Notes: generated by a model not told the origin, from the sequence alone. Numbered from the stretch's first letter, positions 1 through 11,723 are shown. The stretch: 64,000 nt of DNA from Macrophomina tecta (GCA_024180945.1 JAKSGN010000023.1:558001-622000); one strand, 5' to 3'. Made by a program: numbers and translations.

Positions 1-120
1 CGCCTTCGTCTTCTTTACCGTCTCACCGTCTTCTGCCCTCCGGTTTCTTTACTACCACGCCTACTTTTACGCCTGGTTTGCTTACATCTTATCCAGACGC
101 ACGTCTCGTGGAGAAAGAAA

Positions 121-1010
121 ATGGACATCTTCGATTTCCAGGAAGAATACGGCGTGCTGATATGTAAACCGTGCGCCTTTGCCGTCGTACCATCTCACCT
201 TCGCAGCCACATCGCTACCAGACACCTAGAAGACGCCCGTCACGCTTGCAGGATCGAACCTGCGTTAGCTAATGCGACGAGGCCGGCTGACGCGCTCGCG
301 GCTCATCTGCAAAGGACGTTCAACATCCTTGATCCCCGAACTGTTAAAATCAAGAGACCACCGCCAGAGGCTGCCCCTATCCCGGGACTGCGGGCCTACC
401 GGGGCTTACAGTGTAGCCGTTGTGATTTTGTACGTCGGCCACCAAGTGGGGCGAAGAAGCCATGGAAAACACTTTAATATCCATTGCGTTATCCCGCGAA
501 AGCCCGGCGCCCCTAAGAAGAAAATCGCGAAGACGCCCAGAGAAGACGACGGACCAAAGTTCCAGAAGGTCTACTGTCAGCGCTTCTTCGCCAGCAGGCA
601 CCAAAGCTCCTACTTTACCGTCTCGGTCTCTGCGGAGAGCAAGGAACGGAAGAGGTCGGCCACCATGGAGAAAGCCGATGTTGTCCAAGGCCTCCTCGAC
701 GAAGAGCTCGAACGGAGCGGCTATGAGCAGTGGGGATTCGCGCGAGTATATGATGGTCAACCCAACAGCCAAACGAATGTCTCTCCATGGCTCGAGATGG
801 CCAGCTGGCCGCAGTACTTTAGCGGCATTGACCTTTTTAGCGCGGTGCCGCTTGCATAAACCAGTTCTTGAGACGTTGCTAAACGGTCTGTTTGGTTTCC
901 TGTATCGTGTCTGCGCGCTTTCGCTTTCCGGGGGTCCGGAGAGGTGCCTCGGCTGGCTTGGTTGCGGTCGTTCGAGCGCGATGTTTGTCTCGGGCACACA
1001 AGAGTCCTGA
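121..1010 (+). pseudogene. OrsD-like (DUF3505-type) zinc-finger protein gene, frameshifted remnant
   Basis: The first frame, from ATG 121, has the paired C2H2-like pattern of the fungal OrsD family: ICKPCAFAVV with HLRSH and TRH, then GLQCSRCDFV. It stops at 477. The family continues in frame 2 (HFNIHC, PRKPG, VYCQRFF about 575, SPWLEM and WPQY about 780-815), which stops at 859, and then in frame 3 (KPVLETLLNGLFGFLYRV). Two indels, near 440-465 and 840, are needed to read through. Family members are several hundred residues longer, and the C-terminal half is not recognisable here. A long antisense frame (1399-377) overlaps it, but the domain match favours the plus strand. The biochemical role of the family is unknown; it was named from the Aspergillus orsellinic-acid cluster, and no such cluster is seen here. 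Confidence 0.65.
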
Positions 1011-2061
1011 GCCAGAAGAGAATCGCTTGGGCTAGATATACGACACGCCATGTCTGCGGGTGACCTCTGCACCAACACTTCGGGATAGTCGTAAGGAGGA
1101 GGCGGTTCTGTGATTGTCTTGCTGCTGGTTCCACCGCTGCGTCTTCCTCGGCTTCGATATTTTCGGCCGCTTTCGACTCGCTCTCTGTCCACATCTACGA
1201 CTTTGCGTCCGTTATAGAGACCAGTCTCTTCAGGTGGCCATTCCTGAAGCTGCCGAGATAGCAGCTGGCTCTTCAGCCGGTTCAGGCCTACGTTAGCATA
1301 ATCACTCAGTTCCATGTAGAGAGTGAATGCCTGGGACTCGGAAAAAGAGAACAAGCTGCTGAGCAGATCAAGCAAGATATCGGAACAGTTGAGAACCAAG
1401 CTTCTTCCATCCAGGGAGTGGCCGCGACACCACGATGATTGAGGCTAAAGTCGACACGGATAAGCCGGCCAGAGATTGACAAGCGGGCATTGGAAACAGC
1501 GGTATGGATGGAATCGTGCTGCATTTCGCAGCGCGTCGCGACGCGCCCACGGTCGAGCGACGGGCCGGCATCTCAGGTCTCCTTTCGACTGGAGCGGCTC
1601 TGAAGAGAAGATGAGGTCTCTCCCTTCCTAGTTGCTTTTCTGGTCTTCGAGACTGTTGGTTATCAAGAATTGAATGCAGACGGGCTGGGTGTGTATGGAG
1701 CTGCACGTGGGGTGATGGACCAGAAAGCCCGTGCGGCTGCGGCGCGGGTATGTACAATGAGGGTTTGCACACTGGCGCCAGGGATGTGCATTTATCCAAT
1801 TAGGCGACGTAATGCGGACAGCCAATCTCATGCGTGGATGATTGGATATGGCACGAAGGATCTCAGCTCCAATAGTTTCGGGCAGTACGCGTGAGTGCAT
1901 CTGGTGACGGAGTTGCCAATCACGCACTGGTGCTAAAACCATCAAGGATCGGCCAATACTGCCACGCTTCGACATGCATGGGTTTCGTGCTAGTAACCGA
2001 CGTGAAATCCTGTACCTGCAACTCTTGGCGCCGAGACTTGCAGGCTGCTAAGTGTTAAAAA
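1011..2061. other. No confident gene
   Basis: Only short overlapping reading frames occur on both strands. The minus-strand frame ending at 377 begins at 1399 and looks proline-rich and protein-like over 1060-1399, but it has no recognisable domain and runs antisense through the OrsD-like remnant. No RNA gene or repeat is apparent. Confidence 0.4.
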
Positions 2062-5000
2062 ATGGGGAGAGGACGCCCGGTCAAGCTGGAAACTCCCATC
2101 TTCATCATGATAGTAGCCCCACAGGCCTTTGATATGAAGCAGATTGAAGATTCTCTAAAATTCCTGAGATCTATTCCTCCAGGCTTAATAATAGATAGTC
2201 AGGTACGTAAGCTGACAAGCAATGGTAGAGAAGAGCGTTAAGAACCGCCATTCTAGCATCTAGGAGGCCTTCTTCGAGACTTCCTCGCGCAGTTCACGCA
2301 AGATCAGCTCTTGCCCTATTTTCCGCAGGCAAATCCTATACCACACCAGCCGTCCTCAGCCATCGGATCACCGAATCCCGCTTCGAGCCCAACGTCGCTA
2401 GCGCCTGATATTTCTGGCTTATTAGAACAGCGGAAGTCTCCCTCAGTTCCGTGTACGGAGCTCAACTCAGCGCCTTTGCAGCCCGGCACTTCTGCGAATC
2501 CCAAGCACGATCACTCAGGAACTCGGGACGACAACGTTTCTGTACCGCCGAACAGTGGCAATGGACAGACACCACAAAGGCCGCCCTCCTATTCTTCGAG
2601 TGGACCAGGGAAGCGAAGGCGAAAGATACGAACACATGTCAAACAGAAAGACGTAGAAAGGGCCAAGGAGATCTTTACTGAAGTCGCACCGCATCCGATA
2701 TCAAGCCTTGAACGCAACGGAAACCCGGACGAAGCACAATCAAAGCCATTTATGCATATTGCAGAACCTCCACTGGGTCAATTTGTTGCGCCTCTGGAAA
2801 GATTTGGACAATTTTGGCAGAAAAAGCATGCAGAAGGACATGAATATCATTGCACACGCCGCGCCCTCCTTCTTTGGATGTCCTATTACATCGAATGCAC
2901 TGAAATAGAGTACAGAACTGAAATGCGCAAGGAAGTCGGACGCTCTGCTCGGACTTATGCTTACAAAACAATTGCCGATGCAACCGGACAATCGGTCAAA
3001 GATATCGGCAACCAATACAAAGCGGCGAAGAGGTATTTTCAACTCGTGGTATTGGCAGGTCCTAGTCGTCTGTTTGAGATTGATCCAACAAAGTCATGGA
3101 TGTGAGTATCTACATTCATACTGAATTACTGTGCCTGATGAGATATTGCAGATGGGAGAATGACGTTGCGTATGTGGACCTCGAGGAAGCTTGTATATCG
3201 CTAACCCGCGATATACAAAATTTGGAGAAGGAGCAGCAAAAGCGGAGGTCACACTTGGATTTTCAGAGCGCCGAATTCCTGATTAAAGCACTTGTACACT
3301 TTGGCACGAGCGTGTCGGAGCTCGCTCAAAGTGGTACTTCGCTAATGAACGCCTTGCTCGAATTCGTGGACTACGGAAGCCTTGCACGAGGTATTATCCT
3401 ACCAAGTAAGGAGAACTTTTACGAAGGAGAAGGAAAATTGGGCAAGCGAATGCGCGTTGAAACAGAGGAAGTAACTACGGATGCGTCTCTTCCGTTACTG
3501 CCATCTTCTTCCGGTAATGGCGATTTCCACACCACGTCGCATGACCATACTAGAGAACACAGTGTATCCTATGCGATTGAGGACCCCCAGGAGCAGGGAG
3601 ATGTTCCAGCAAGCCAGGGCACGACATATCGAGGAGCTGCTTTTGGACCTTTTGATGCAGATAGTCATGGTGAGCTTAGCAATTCTTTTTTTCCCAAGCT
3701 TTTGTCCCTAAATATGTCACAGGAAGTCCAAGAACTGGGCCACATTTTTTTGCTCGGCCAATACGATGTGCAACTTCAAACCCGGTCTGGAGAAGTGTCC
3801 CTGTTGCCGACCCAATGCATGCTCGATTTTCCATAACCTTGCCTTCAATGCAACAGCATTCGCCCCCAACTCAACTTCAACCTGGCCAACCTGGTCTGAA
3901 TGCTTTGTTCCAAGGAACAGATCTTCAGTTTCACAATAGTAGCGTCCGGCTACCTCAATTCCGTGATCCCCACGCGGCCTATGGCCCGCCTACTAGTAGC
4001 ATAGCAGCGAATACACAGAGCCAAGCAGTGATCGAGAGCTCCGACGTTCGCCAGGAACAAATACCAAGCAGGGCAGCACCGCAGCATCCCGGCCAGCACG
4101 GCGCGCTCGGACGAAGCCCTAATTGGCAGCGGCGTGACCGCGCAAACCAAGGCAAGTCGATAAACACCAAGAATAGCAAGCCGGCATGCTAACCATAGCC
4201 AAATTAGCCGATGCATACGATTTGCACCGTCTCCCACAGGTGCCAACTTTTCAGTTTGGGCAAAGCACCTCTGAGAGCAATGCCGCACATCTCGGCAATG
4301 AATTATCTACATGTCCGACTATTCAGACAGAGTATGGACACACAGACAGTCAGCGAACTATGGCTCAGTCTCAGCAAGAAAGATCATTCGTAGAGCAAGA
4401 CGCGCTTGCAGGCGACCATTCTCGTCATGGGGATGAGGAAACACAAATCCAGCGAACAAGAATTACTCGAAATATTAGCGAACAAGATCACGATCCTCTC
4501 ATCGAACCAAGAAATGATAGATTGGCCGAGCATTTCCAACGTCGCAAACGAAAGTGTGCCGGAGGTGAACCCAAAAACGACGACCAATTGCAGACAAGAA
4601 GGCGTAAGTAGGGCTACTTACATTATACATAAGGCACTGCTCACATCTTTACTGTAGAAATCCAATACATGTTCTCGAAAGCGACCACCAGCCACATTTC
4701 CTTGTTGGGGAACCTTCTTTCCGACGCAGTCCAGGCCAGCAATCAATGGAAGATGGAAAGCCGGCGAGGAGAGTTGACAACAGAATGCCTGACCATGCTG
4801 ATTCCCGAAGGAGAGAATGAAGACATCTCCATCACCTTGTTGGTCGGTCCAAGAGAGGGACTTGAAATACTCAACGTGTTCAAGCTCCAGCGGACTTGGC
4901 CAGCTTTATCCAGAACGGAGATTCGGCAATTACAGATGTCGCAGACAGAGAAACTTACTGCGGGCGATAAGCAGGCTGGAAGGCGTAAGTAGGCTCAGTT

Positions 5001-5307
5001 GCACTATGCATAACTGCTAACAATATTTACTGTAGAAATCCAATACATGTTCTCGAAAGCGACCACCAGCCACATTTCCTTGTTGGGGAACCTTCTTTCC
5101 GACGCAGTCCAGGCCAGCAATCAATGGAAGATGGAAAGCCGGCTAGAAGAGTTGACAACAGAATGCCTGACCATGCTGATTCCCGAAGGAGAGAATGAAG
5201 ACATCTCCATCACCTTGTGGGGCGGTCCAAGAGAGGGACTTGAAATACTCAACGTGTTCAAGCTCCAGCGGACTTGGCCAACTTTATCCAGCCATCTATC
5301 ACTCTAA
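2062..5307 (+). CDS. Seven-exon orphan protein with tandemly duplicated exon
   Basis: The exon model is 2062-2202, 2257-3101, 3152-3669, 3723-4151, 4208-4603, 4658-4984 and 5036-5307. It gives 2928 nt in frame (975 aa). All introns are 50-56 bp; five are GT-AG. The fourth (4152-4207) is GC-AG, with a CTAAC branch point 20 nt before the acceptor. No known domain is recognised. Residues about 170-300 are helical and charged, with FGQFWQKKH and GQSVKDIGNQYK-type stretches; the middle is Gln/Pro-rich and low in complexity; a basic KRRRK patch at about residue 155 could be a nuclear signal. Exons 6 and 7 are tandem copies 378 bp apart, both entered in phase 1. The 41.1 kb gene has a vaguely similar phrase (FGSFWNKYH). 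A regulator-like nuclear protein is a guess. Confidence 0.6.
4604..5295 (+). repeat. Tandem intron-exon duplication (378-bp period)
   Basis: The segment at about 4604-4915 (intron plus most of exon 6) recurs at about 4985-5295 (intron plus most of exon 7). The exon parts are almost identical, with a few substitutions: SRRGEL against SRLEEL, LLVGP against LWGGP, and an Ala/Thr change near the end. The intron parts are shorter and less conserved. The copies diverge abruptly after TTTATCCAG. Confidence 0.9.
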
Positions 5308-5500
5308 CTTGATGTCCAGGAGGAACAGTGTACACCCCATTCTTTGTGACGTCTTTGAGTTTCAAGTATGGATTTGTCCCTTCCGGTGCCTCGGGCTCAA
5401 AGATCGTGATCAGTGCTCCTCTCCATGTTATTTCTCTTTCTTCTTCTACTGCGGGAAATATGTAGGCTGACATATATTCTTGCACCTCCCCCCTGAGTGC
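5258..5500 (-). CDS. Possible 3' exon of an unidentified minus-strand gene
   Basis: A minus-strand frame ending at 5258 reads like real protein (EYMSAYIFPAVEEE, ITWRGALITIFEPEAPEGT, VYTVPPGHQVRVIDGWIK). An acceptor with a CTAAT branch point lies just upstream on that strand, near 5515-5550, and further open frame continues to about 5740. It overlaps the last about 50 nt of the convergent seven-exon gene. No family is recognised and the 5' end is unresolved, so it may be a remnant. Confidence 0.3.
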   Translation of the reverse strand, partial: ALRGEVQEYMSAYIFPAVEEEREITWRGALITIFEPEAPEGTNPYLKLKDVTKNGVYTVPPGHQVRVIDGWIKLAKSAGA

Positions 5501-6340
5501 TATTTCCCCAGCCTGAATTCAAATTTCGCATTAGCTTATTATATCTTCAAATGGTTCGGATAGTAACAAACCTTCCCGGACATGAATCAATACTAACTTT
5601 ATCCCGAGGCGCCCTTGCCAAGGAAAAAATTTATCCCGGGGCGTTAACACTCCTTTCAGGGCTCTGGAACGGACCCTTACTTGGTATTTGCGACGAGGAT
5701 GGGGCTTGCGAGGTAAGCTCTGTTGGACTATTTAGGCGGCGCCAGTAGGACGAAGTCACTATGGCGACTCAGATCCCTGAAGAAGAACCGAGATGAGTCC
5801 CGGTTAACAGGCCTGCTCCACATTAACAAATCCCTCCCTATCAATATATCCTTGCTAGGTCTCTAACGAAGCGCGTTTATTACCGTTCGTAGGGCCGTGT
5901 TCGATAATCCCGTATTCTATGAAGTCCGAAGCATAGGTTCAATAGATAACATCCGAAAATGACTTGGCTGTTTATGCGCCGTGTATGCGACGAGTGAATA
6001 TGGCCTATTCTATCAGCGGTTGCCGGATGAGCTACTGATCGGCTTACCTCTTGATGGGTTGGAGATGCGTGGATCACCCCAAGAACTTGGAGAGAAAGCT
6101 TTGCCTATGGCTTCAAAGGTGGCAGAGGGAAGGTGTGGCACTTCGAAGGCGAGAAATACACTCGAGGTTTCATATACTCTGCCACTCTTTGCGATGGTTC
6201 GACAGTTGCGGTGGAAAGGCAGAGCGCAAAAGAAAGGATGCTGTTATGGAGAGAGACGTGGGGCCGGAAGATTACCCGTTGGTGCCCGACTCACAAAAAA
6301 TTGTCACGAGATGGCTACCCCTCATCAGTTAGCGCGGCAG
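5501..6340. other. Degenerate coding-like stretch
   Basis: Plus-strand frames over about 5981-6330 give phrases that read like protein in three different frames (SEYGLFYQRLPDELLIGLPL, then WHFEGEKYTRGF, then KERMLLWRETW). This suggests an old frameshifted gene. No family is recognised, and no continuous CDS can be assembled. Confidence 0.3.
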
Positions 6341-6341
6341 T

Positions 6342-7625
6342 ATGATTTCTTCAGCTACAGAAAAACAACCACTTGCAGCGAGAACAAATCCTAATTACGT
6401 CTTACAACAACACGCAATCGCCCTACAACACGCGTTGAACCACTCTAGTGGCAATCCGCTATCGCCCAATACCGGATTGTCCGCTATGGCGGCCGCCGAC
6501 ATCTTGCGATTGGATGGTAACCCCTTTCATTCCACGAGCACGCCGCCGGCTTAGGACCCAGGCAAAGCAGCCCCTTGACGATGCAGGCGACCACGGACGT
6601 AACTTCCGCTACCACACTATCGCCCCGCTGATGGAGAGCGCCATTGAGCTCTGCGATAAAGCCCTCGGCCAACCGACACCGGCCGAGCTCAAGGCAGCCG
6701 TGAACTCAGTCCTCCAAACCGCGAACGACATGAAGAAGGACACAAACGCTATCAAACGTACCGTTATGACGGTAGACCCTATTACACAGCATAACCTCCC
6801 GCCAAACCCGACCGAGAAATGTGAATTGGTGATCAAGCTTACAGACACGCAGACGATTAGCCACCTCCGCTCGCTGCCCCCGACCTACCTTAAACAACGC
6901 ATCAGCCGTGCCCTGAAGACGTGAACAAACCCCAAAGTGAACAAGATTCAGGTAGCCTCGGCGAAGCAGCTTCGGAGCGGGGGATATTGCGGCATACACA
7001 AGGACTCAGCAAGAGAAAGAGGTACTGCAAGAAAGCGCCCACGGCTGGGTGGAGACTTTTGGAGGGTCAGCGTGAATCTTGACGCAAAATTCCGGCGTAA
7101 TCGTGCACGGCGTGCATACCGAGTTGAAGATCCTTCAGATATGGAATATACTATCAAGCTGCTTGAGGCAGACAACAAGCCACTGCTCCCTGGTGCTGAA
7201 ATCAGATACGTGGGCTGGCTGACCAAGGCTTCCACCAGCAAGAAGGCCCCGTTGTTGGTGGTGGAGTTCAGTAGGGCGGAAACGCCAACGCAGCGATCAC
7301 CGGATATGCTCTCGTGCGAGCTGTATGACCGGACGTGCAAAGCCAAGCAGTGTTTCAACTGCCAGAAGTACGGCCACACAGAAACCCAATGTCAAGCGCC
7401 GCAAGCCTGCGGCTACTGCGCAGGCTAGCACAGCTCCAAGAAATGCGACCAGAAGGAGGATCCGAACGCGAAGCGCACGTGCGCCTTGTGCATGCGCTCT
7501 CACGGCATGGAGCGCGGTCCGCCCAGAGAGGGAGAAGGAAAAGGACAAGGTGGAGCGAGCTAAGGCTATGAGGCCATTCCTTCATCTGGAAAATATCAGC
7601 AAGACATTCCCAGCGTCAACGTAGG
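6342..7625 (+). mobile_element. LINE (Tad1-like) ORF1 fragment with CCHC zinc knuckles
   Basis: Three broken plus-strand frames (6342-6554, 6448-6924, 6937-7428) plus a tail to about 7560 resemble ORF1 of fungal non-LTR retrotransposons. They contain a helical segment, a conserved LYDRTCKAKQ stretch, a CX2CX4HX4C knuckle (CFNCQKYGHTETQC), and a second degenerate knuckle broken by a stop (CGYCAG, stop, HSSKKC). ORF1 proteins bind the element RNA. Stops and shifts make it non-functional. No reverse transcriptase follows; the next LINE piece lies on the opposite strand. Confidence 0.7.
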
Positions 7626-8140
7626 CATTAAAGCAGGCAAATCGCAAACGCTCAACAGTCAAACACGCAGCCACCTAGCAATGAGATCATGATGCTCGAT
7701 GACTAAAGACAGATAACTATCGATCTTGCAGTTCAATGTCATGAGATCTAGAATCAAGGTGATGACTCCCCTTTTCTCGGACAGCGGGCACGTTAGTTCG
7801 ATATCGTTACGGTTCAGGGATCTTAGGACAACCCAATACAAGACACAAACCGCCATCAGCTGAAAAATAAGTTCGAGCTACTGTATCTGAACGGCCCTGC
7901 CCGGATATGCATGTTCATGAAGAAGCGGATAGCGTCCTCCTCGTGGACGGTGACCTACCACAAATTCGACCTGTGCAAACTGCATCTTAAAATAGACGTG
8001 ATCGACGCCGTCAGTTTCGTCGAGGGTTTCGATGTGTAAGGGATTTCGCAGGACAAATGGCAAACACCAGCAAGCTGCCTCACATTGCAGCGTTCCCCCG
8101 GCATTGATCAGAGGAAATATGGATCAACGTTCAGGTACAG

Positions 8141-8250
8141 GAGCAACACTTGTGAAGAAGTTTAACCAGGTCCCGCTTGACGAGACGCTCAAGACGGCTG
8201 TCGACCAGGTTGATACCGTCAAGACGCAACTTGATAAGACTCCTGATGGT
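8141..8250 (+). pseudogene. Fragment homologous to the orphan gene at 56.8-57.6 kb
   Basis: About 35 residues here (VKKFNQVPLDETLKTAVDQV, then DTVKTQLDKTP) align without gaps to residues of the minus-strand orphan at 56767-57624 (LRKKLAQVQVKGMLATALEE, then VDTVKRQLDRLP), with roughly half identical. The DNA also aligns, including VDTVK and QLD codons. No further homology is evident on either side, so this looks like a truncated dispersed copy. Confidence 0.5.
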
Positions 8251-8399
8251 GCATGGTCCAGCGAGCCTCAAAATGGGAACCAGTCCGCGAAACTGATGAT
8301 GAATTCTGGTTGTTCGCTACTACGAAATAAGTGGCGCTGGCTATAAGCATCTAGCACTATAACCGAGGCAAACAGAAAGCTTAAACAAATCAGGTAATA

Positions 8400-8770
8400 A
8401 GGCATTGATCAGCCAACGATTGGGCTCATGTTCCATCATTAAGTGTTGGACTGAAAAAAGCACGGCGCCGCACTGTTATTCAGTGCGAATTGATTGAGTT
8501 ATATCCCAACATTAAGGATTAGGTGATATTCCTTAATCAGCCGCTCTACTATTTGATTGTTGTAGGGAGCTCTTTTCCAAGGGTCCCAGAAGCCCCTAGC
8601 GTTAAAATCGCCGGCTAGCATCGTTCTGTCTTCTATTATACCTTCCCAGTTGATTTGATTGATAGCAAAGCCATTATCAAACTTCCCGTTATAGATATTA
8701 AGAATTCGGGTTCTCCTAGTGCGGTTGTTTTCCCAGATGTCGAAGCATTGGATGTTAGCGGATTGTTAGT
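8400..8770 (-). mobile_element. LINE apurinic-type endonuclease fragment
   Basis: Translated on the minus strand, this gives a typical non-LTR endonuclease core: RRTRILNIYNG, INWEGIIEDRTMLAGDFNAR with the catalytic GDFNA, then GFWDPW and NNQIVERLIKE. Stop codons follow. This is the piece that lies between ORF1 and reverse transcriptase in Tad-like LINEs. It is isolated and dead. Confidence 0.65.
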
Positions 8771-8946
8771 ACAGCAGGTTTGGCGTACGCAGCGGGAGCA
8801 AGTATACATATAAATGTCAGATTTTATTTTCAGTCGAGGGGCGAATGATTCAACACAGCGTTTGGCGTTGTGGCAGGATTGTTGAGGTGGCCAAGTCGCA
8901 TCCATGCGAAGGGTTTGGAAAGGGGGATCGCACATGTGCGGCACTA

Positions 8947-10255
8947 CCGCACCCGTGCAAAAGTCAGGGCGCACGGCCAAGGCGCTAATTATCCTGCCAC
9001 CAACACCAACACTTGGAGTCGCATTGTTCAACAACGAGTTGCTCAAATGCAGTGAGAGTTGATTCTTTATAAAGCTAGACTACCAGCGAGTTTGATAGCC
9101 GCCAGCTTGAATAACATCTGCAAGCCGTTATGGCATACTTTTACAAAGCGCTTCAAGGCTTGGTTTTTCCACCAATGCGTATGCCCTAGGTAACCACTCA
9201 GCCAGCAACGCCTCCACGCGCTCAGGATTTTTCTCAAGCTCAATAAATGGCGCAATCTCTTGAAGCTTCATCTTTAGTGGCCACCAAAGGTATTCCTGGA
9301 GGTTTAGATCAGGCAAATATGGGGGGTGAGTAATGCACCTGATTTGGTGATCATGCAGCCATTTATTTACCCGGTTCGCTCGATGAATGCCAGCACCATC
9401 TTGTAACCAGTACATACCATAGTCGTAGTTTCTTGGCACCTGTTCCTCCAGTACTTTGATGTAGGATTTGGCAGTATAGCCTTGCCTAGGAGAGTCCAAA
9501 TCACGCTCCATACCGTGTAAATCAGACACCCCTAGCTGGCCTGAAAAGCCACCCCATACCATACACCTTGCCTGCTTGCCAAGTGGCCGTGTATTCAGCC
9601 GGCTTTGGTCCCACTTTTGGTGGCCAGGCGTACGGAAAACCCAGCTTGGTGCGTGGCTAGAGCCCTACTCAACTGAGCACTCATCACCAAACGTAACCCT
9701 CATCCACCATCTCCAGCTCTTATTCCGATATTTCTTTGCATATTGGTACCGAATGCGGGCATTCGCCTGAGAGATCCAAGACCGATTCTTTGCACGCCAT
9801 TTCGTGATATGGTTCTTGGGTAGAATACGCCTGAGCGTATCTTTATGGATAAATAACTGGAGCTGCTTAATCACCTGGCTGTGCTTGAGTTTTGAGGACC
9901 GGTTAACAAAACGAATAATCTTGCGCTCCGTGCGAAGGCTAACTTTGGGGGACGGCCAGTACGAGGTGTTAGATCAACCTGGCTAGTCGTATTGTAGTGG
10001 TTGATGCAGCTCCTGATTGCGTGTTCTGAGAAGCGAGTCTCACGGGCAATTTGACGCCCAGATTTGTCATCTTGCGATTGTGTAATAACCAAAACTCGTT
10101 GATCATGTGGAAGCTGATGCCTTTGCCTAGCATTGCCTGAAATTTCGCGTCCAAAGATGCACTGCATGGTGGTGTAATGAGGCAAGGGATGAAGATGGTA
10201 CGTTGTTGTTTTGACTCGTGCACGTCCGTGCGCCCTGACTTTTGCACGGGTGCGG
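8947..10255 (-). mobile_element. Inactivated Tc1/mariner element with 30-bp perfect TIRs
   Basis: Perfect 30-bp terminal inverted repeats occupy 8947-8976 and 10226-10255 (they begin CCGCACCCGTGCAAAAGTCA), each flanked by a TA target duplication (8945-8946, 10256-10257). The minus-strand transposase is spread over frames 10272-9871 (helix-turn-helix with GRQIARETRFS and TGRPPK), 9874-9665 (ending FGDECSVE) and 9562-9128 (MVWGGFSG, LQDGAGIHRA, PPYLPDLNLQEYLWWPLK). The catalytic triad spacing is DD34E. At least two breaks prevent translation. The ends look intact, so mobilisation in trans by a related transposase is conceivable. Confidence 0.9.
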
Positions 10256-10257
10256 TA

Positions 10258-11003
10258 CCTCGGCTGCTTCATGAAGTTTCTATAAGAGACTACTTGTCTA
10301 CACGCTTACGGTGGCTAGGCGAGACTCTACCTTGCTCTTCAATTAGTCCAATGCATTGCTGTTTCCCTACTAGTTACTGCTCCCACCCATTGACCTTCCT
10401 ACGACCGATCACCCTGGGTTGCTATACTCGAACCCCCCCTCCCACTTCAATATCTGAGACAAACATGTTAGAATCTCGTTATACACGAGCGCAAATATAT
10501 ATCCCAAAGTCGTTAGTGTTGGATACTGATCACTAACAAAATCGATAAAAATCAGCACCCATCCGACATTTAGCCGTTTGTTTCGGGCGTGATCAAAAAA
10601 ATACGGTGCTGAGGGACGGTAAATGGTGCGTAAATAAATGTGACCCCTGGCATAATGCCAAATGGTGTACAAGAGGAACCTTCCTTAGGCCCATTAACTA
10701 GCTGAAATTGGCTACACAGGCTGAATAATTACATGCATTGCCTTAAAGGGTTGCAGCTGTCCTTTGCAGCTACTTGCTTACAAATTTCACTTTTTTCTCA
10801 TCTAATTAGGAAACACGGGCTGCTTAGGCTTATTTTGTTATCTGAGTGAACATGAATCACGACATACACTTTGTGCATAGTACGACAATAGTGACTTCTG
10901 AAGAAAGATTGTCAAATCTGAACAAGCACGAGTCTGACAGGTGTTCACTATAAAGCAGCGCATTCCCTCCGCTGTAATCACATCTTTACAAACCGTGATA
11001 AAC
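10258..11003. other. No gene seen
   Basis: AT-rich spacer between the dead Tc1 element and the LPMO gene. Only short frames occur on both strands, and no repeat or RNA gene is recognised. Confidence 0.4.
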
Positions 11004-11723
11004 ATGCGGCTCGTCAAATATTTGCCTCTCGCAGCTCCCGCTTTCGCACACATGCAACTCAAATGGCCTTACCCATTAAGATCCGTGTTCGACCCAGAAA
11101 ATGATTGGAGCGTTAAGGACTACGACATGACCTCGCCCCTTTTAAGCAGTGGTGAGTAGAATATAGACAATACGTTAAGAAGAGAAACTGACTCTTCCCT
11201 TTCAATAGGAAGCAACTTCCCTTGCAAGAACTATCAGCTCACCACCCATATCCGATCGGTCACCACTTGGAAAGCCGGTAGTGTCTACAATATTACCTTA
11301 GATGGATCAATCAATCACGGCGGCGGATCTTGCCAGCTGTCTCTGAGCTATGACAGAGGTCAGACATTTACAGTCATTCAGTCTATGATCGGCGGATGTC
11401 CTTTGCAGAACTCGTACGACTTTGAAATTCCTTCGGATGCGCCAAATGGGGCCGCGTTATTTGCTTGGACATGGTTCAATCTGAAAGGCAATCGAGAGAT
11501 GTACATGAACTGTGCCGATATTACTATAGAAGGCGGGAGCGGTGGGAACGGCGGGAGCGGTAACGGCGGCACGTTTGCACAACGGCCCCAGATGTTTGTC
11601 GCTAATGTAGGGAATGGATGTGAAACAACCGAAGGCGTCGAAACCGTATTCTCTCAAGCAGGCGATAGGGTGATATTTAATAATGGTATCTCGGAATCCA
11701 GCCCCGCTTACCCCATCTGCTAG
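11004..11723 (+). CDS. Secreted lytic polysaccharide monooxygenase, AA11-type
   Basis: Two exons, 11004-11151 and 11209-11723, encode 220 aa; the 57-bp intron has a CTGAC branch point. A short signal peptide (about 15 aa, ending APAFA) is followed directly by [12 protein letters not shown], so the mature N-terminus is His, as required for the copper histidine brace. The second candidate His is in [14 protein letters not shown]. Other family-typical stretches are [21 protein letters not shown] and [11 protein letters not shown]; the Tyr in the last is a plausible axial ligand. A Gly/Ser linker ([13 protein letters not shown]) precedes a short C-terminal tail ending in PIC. AA11 enzymes cleave crystalline chitin oxidatively outside the cell. 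The gene appears intact. Confidence 0.75.

Noticed and set aside
377..1399. 340-codon minus-strand frame
   Set aside because: It runs antisense through the OrsD-like domain matches on the plus strand. Only its first about 110 residues look protein-like and no family is recognised; it is left as an unresolved possibility, not a gene call.
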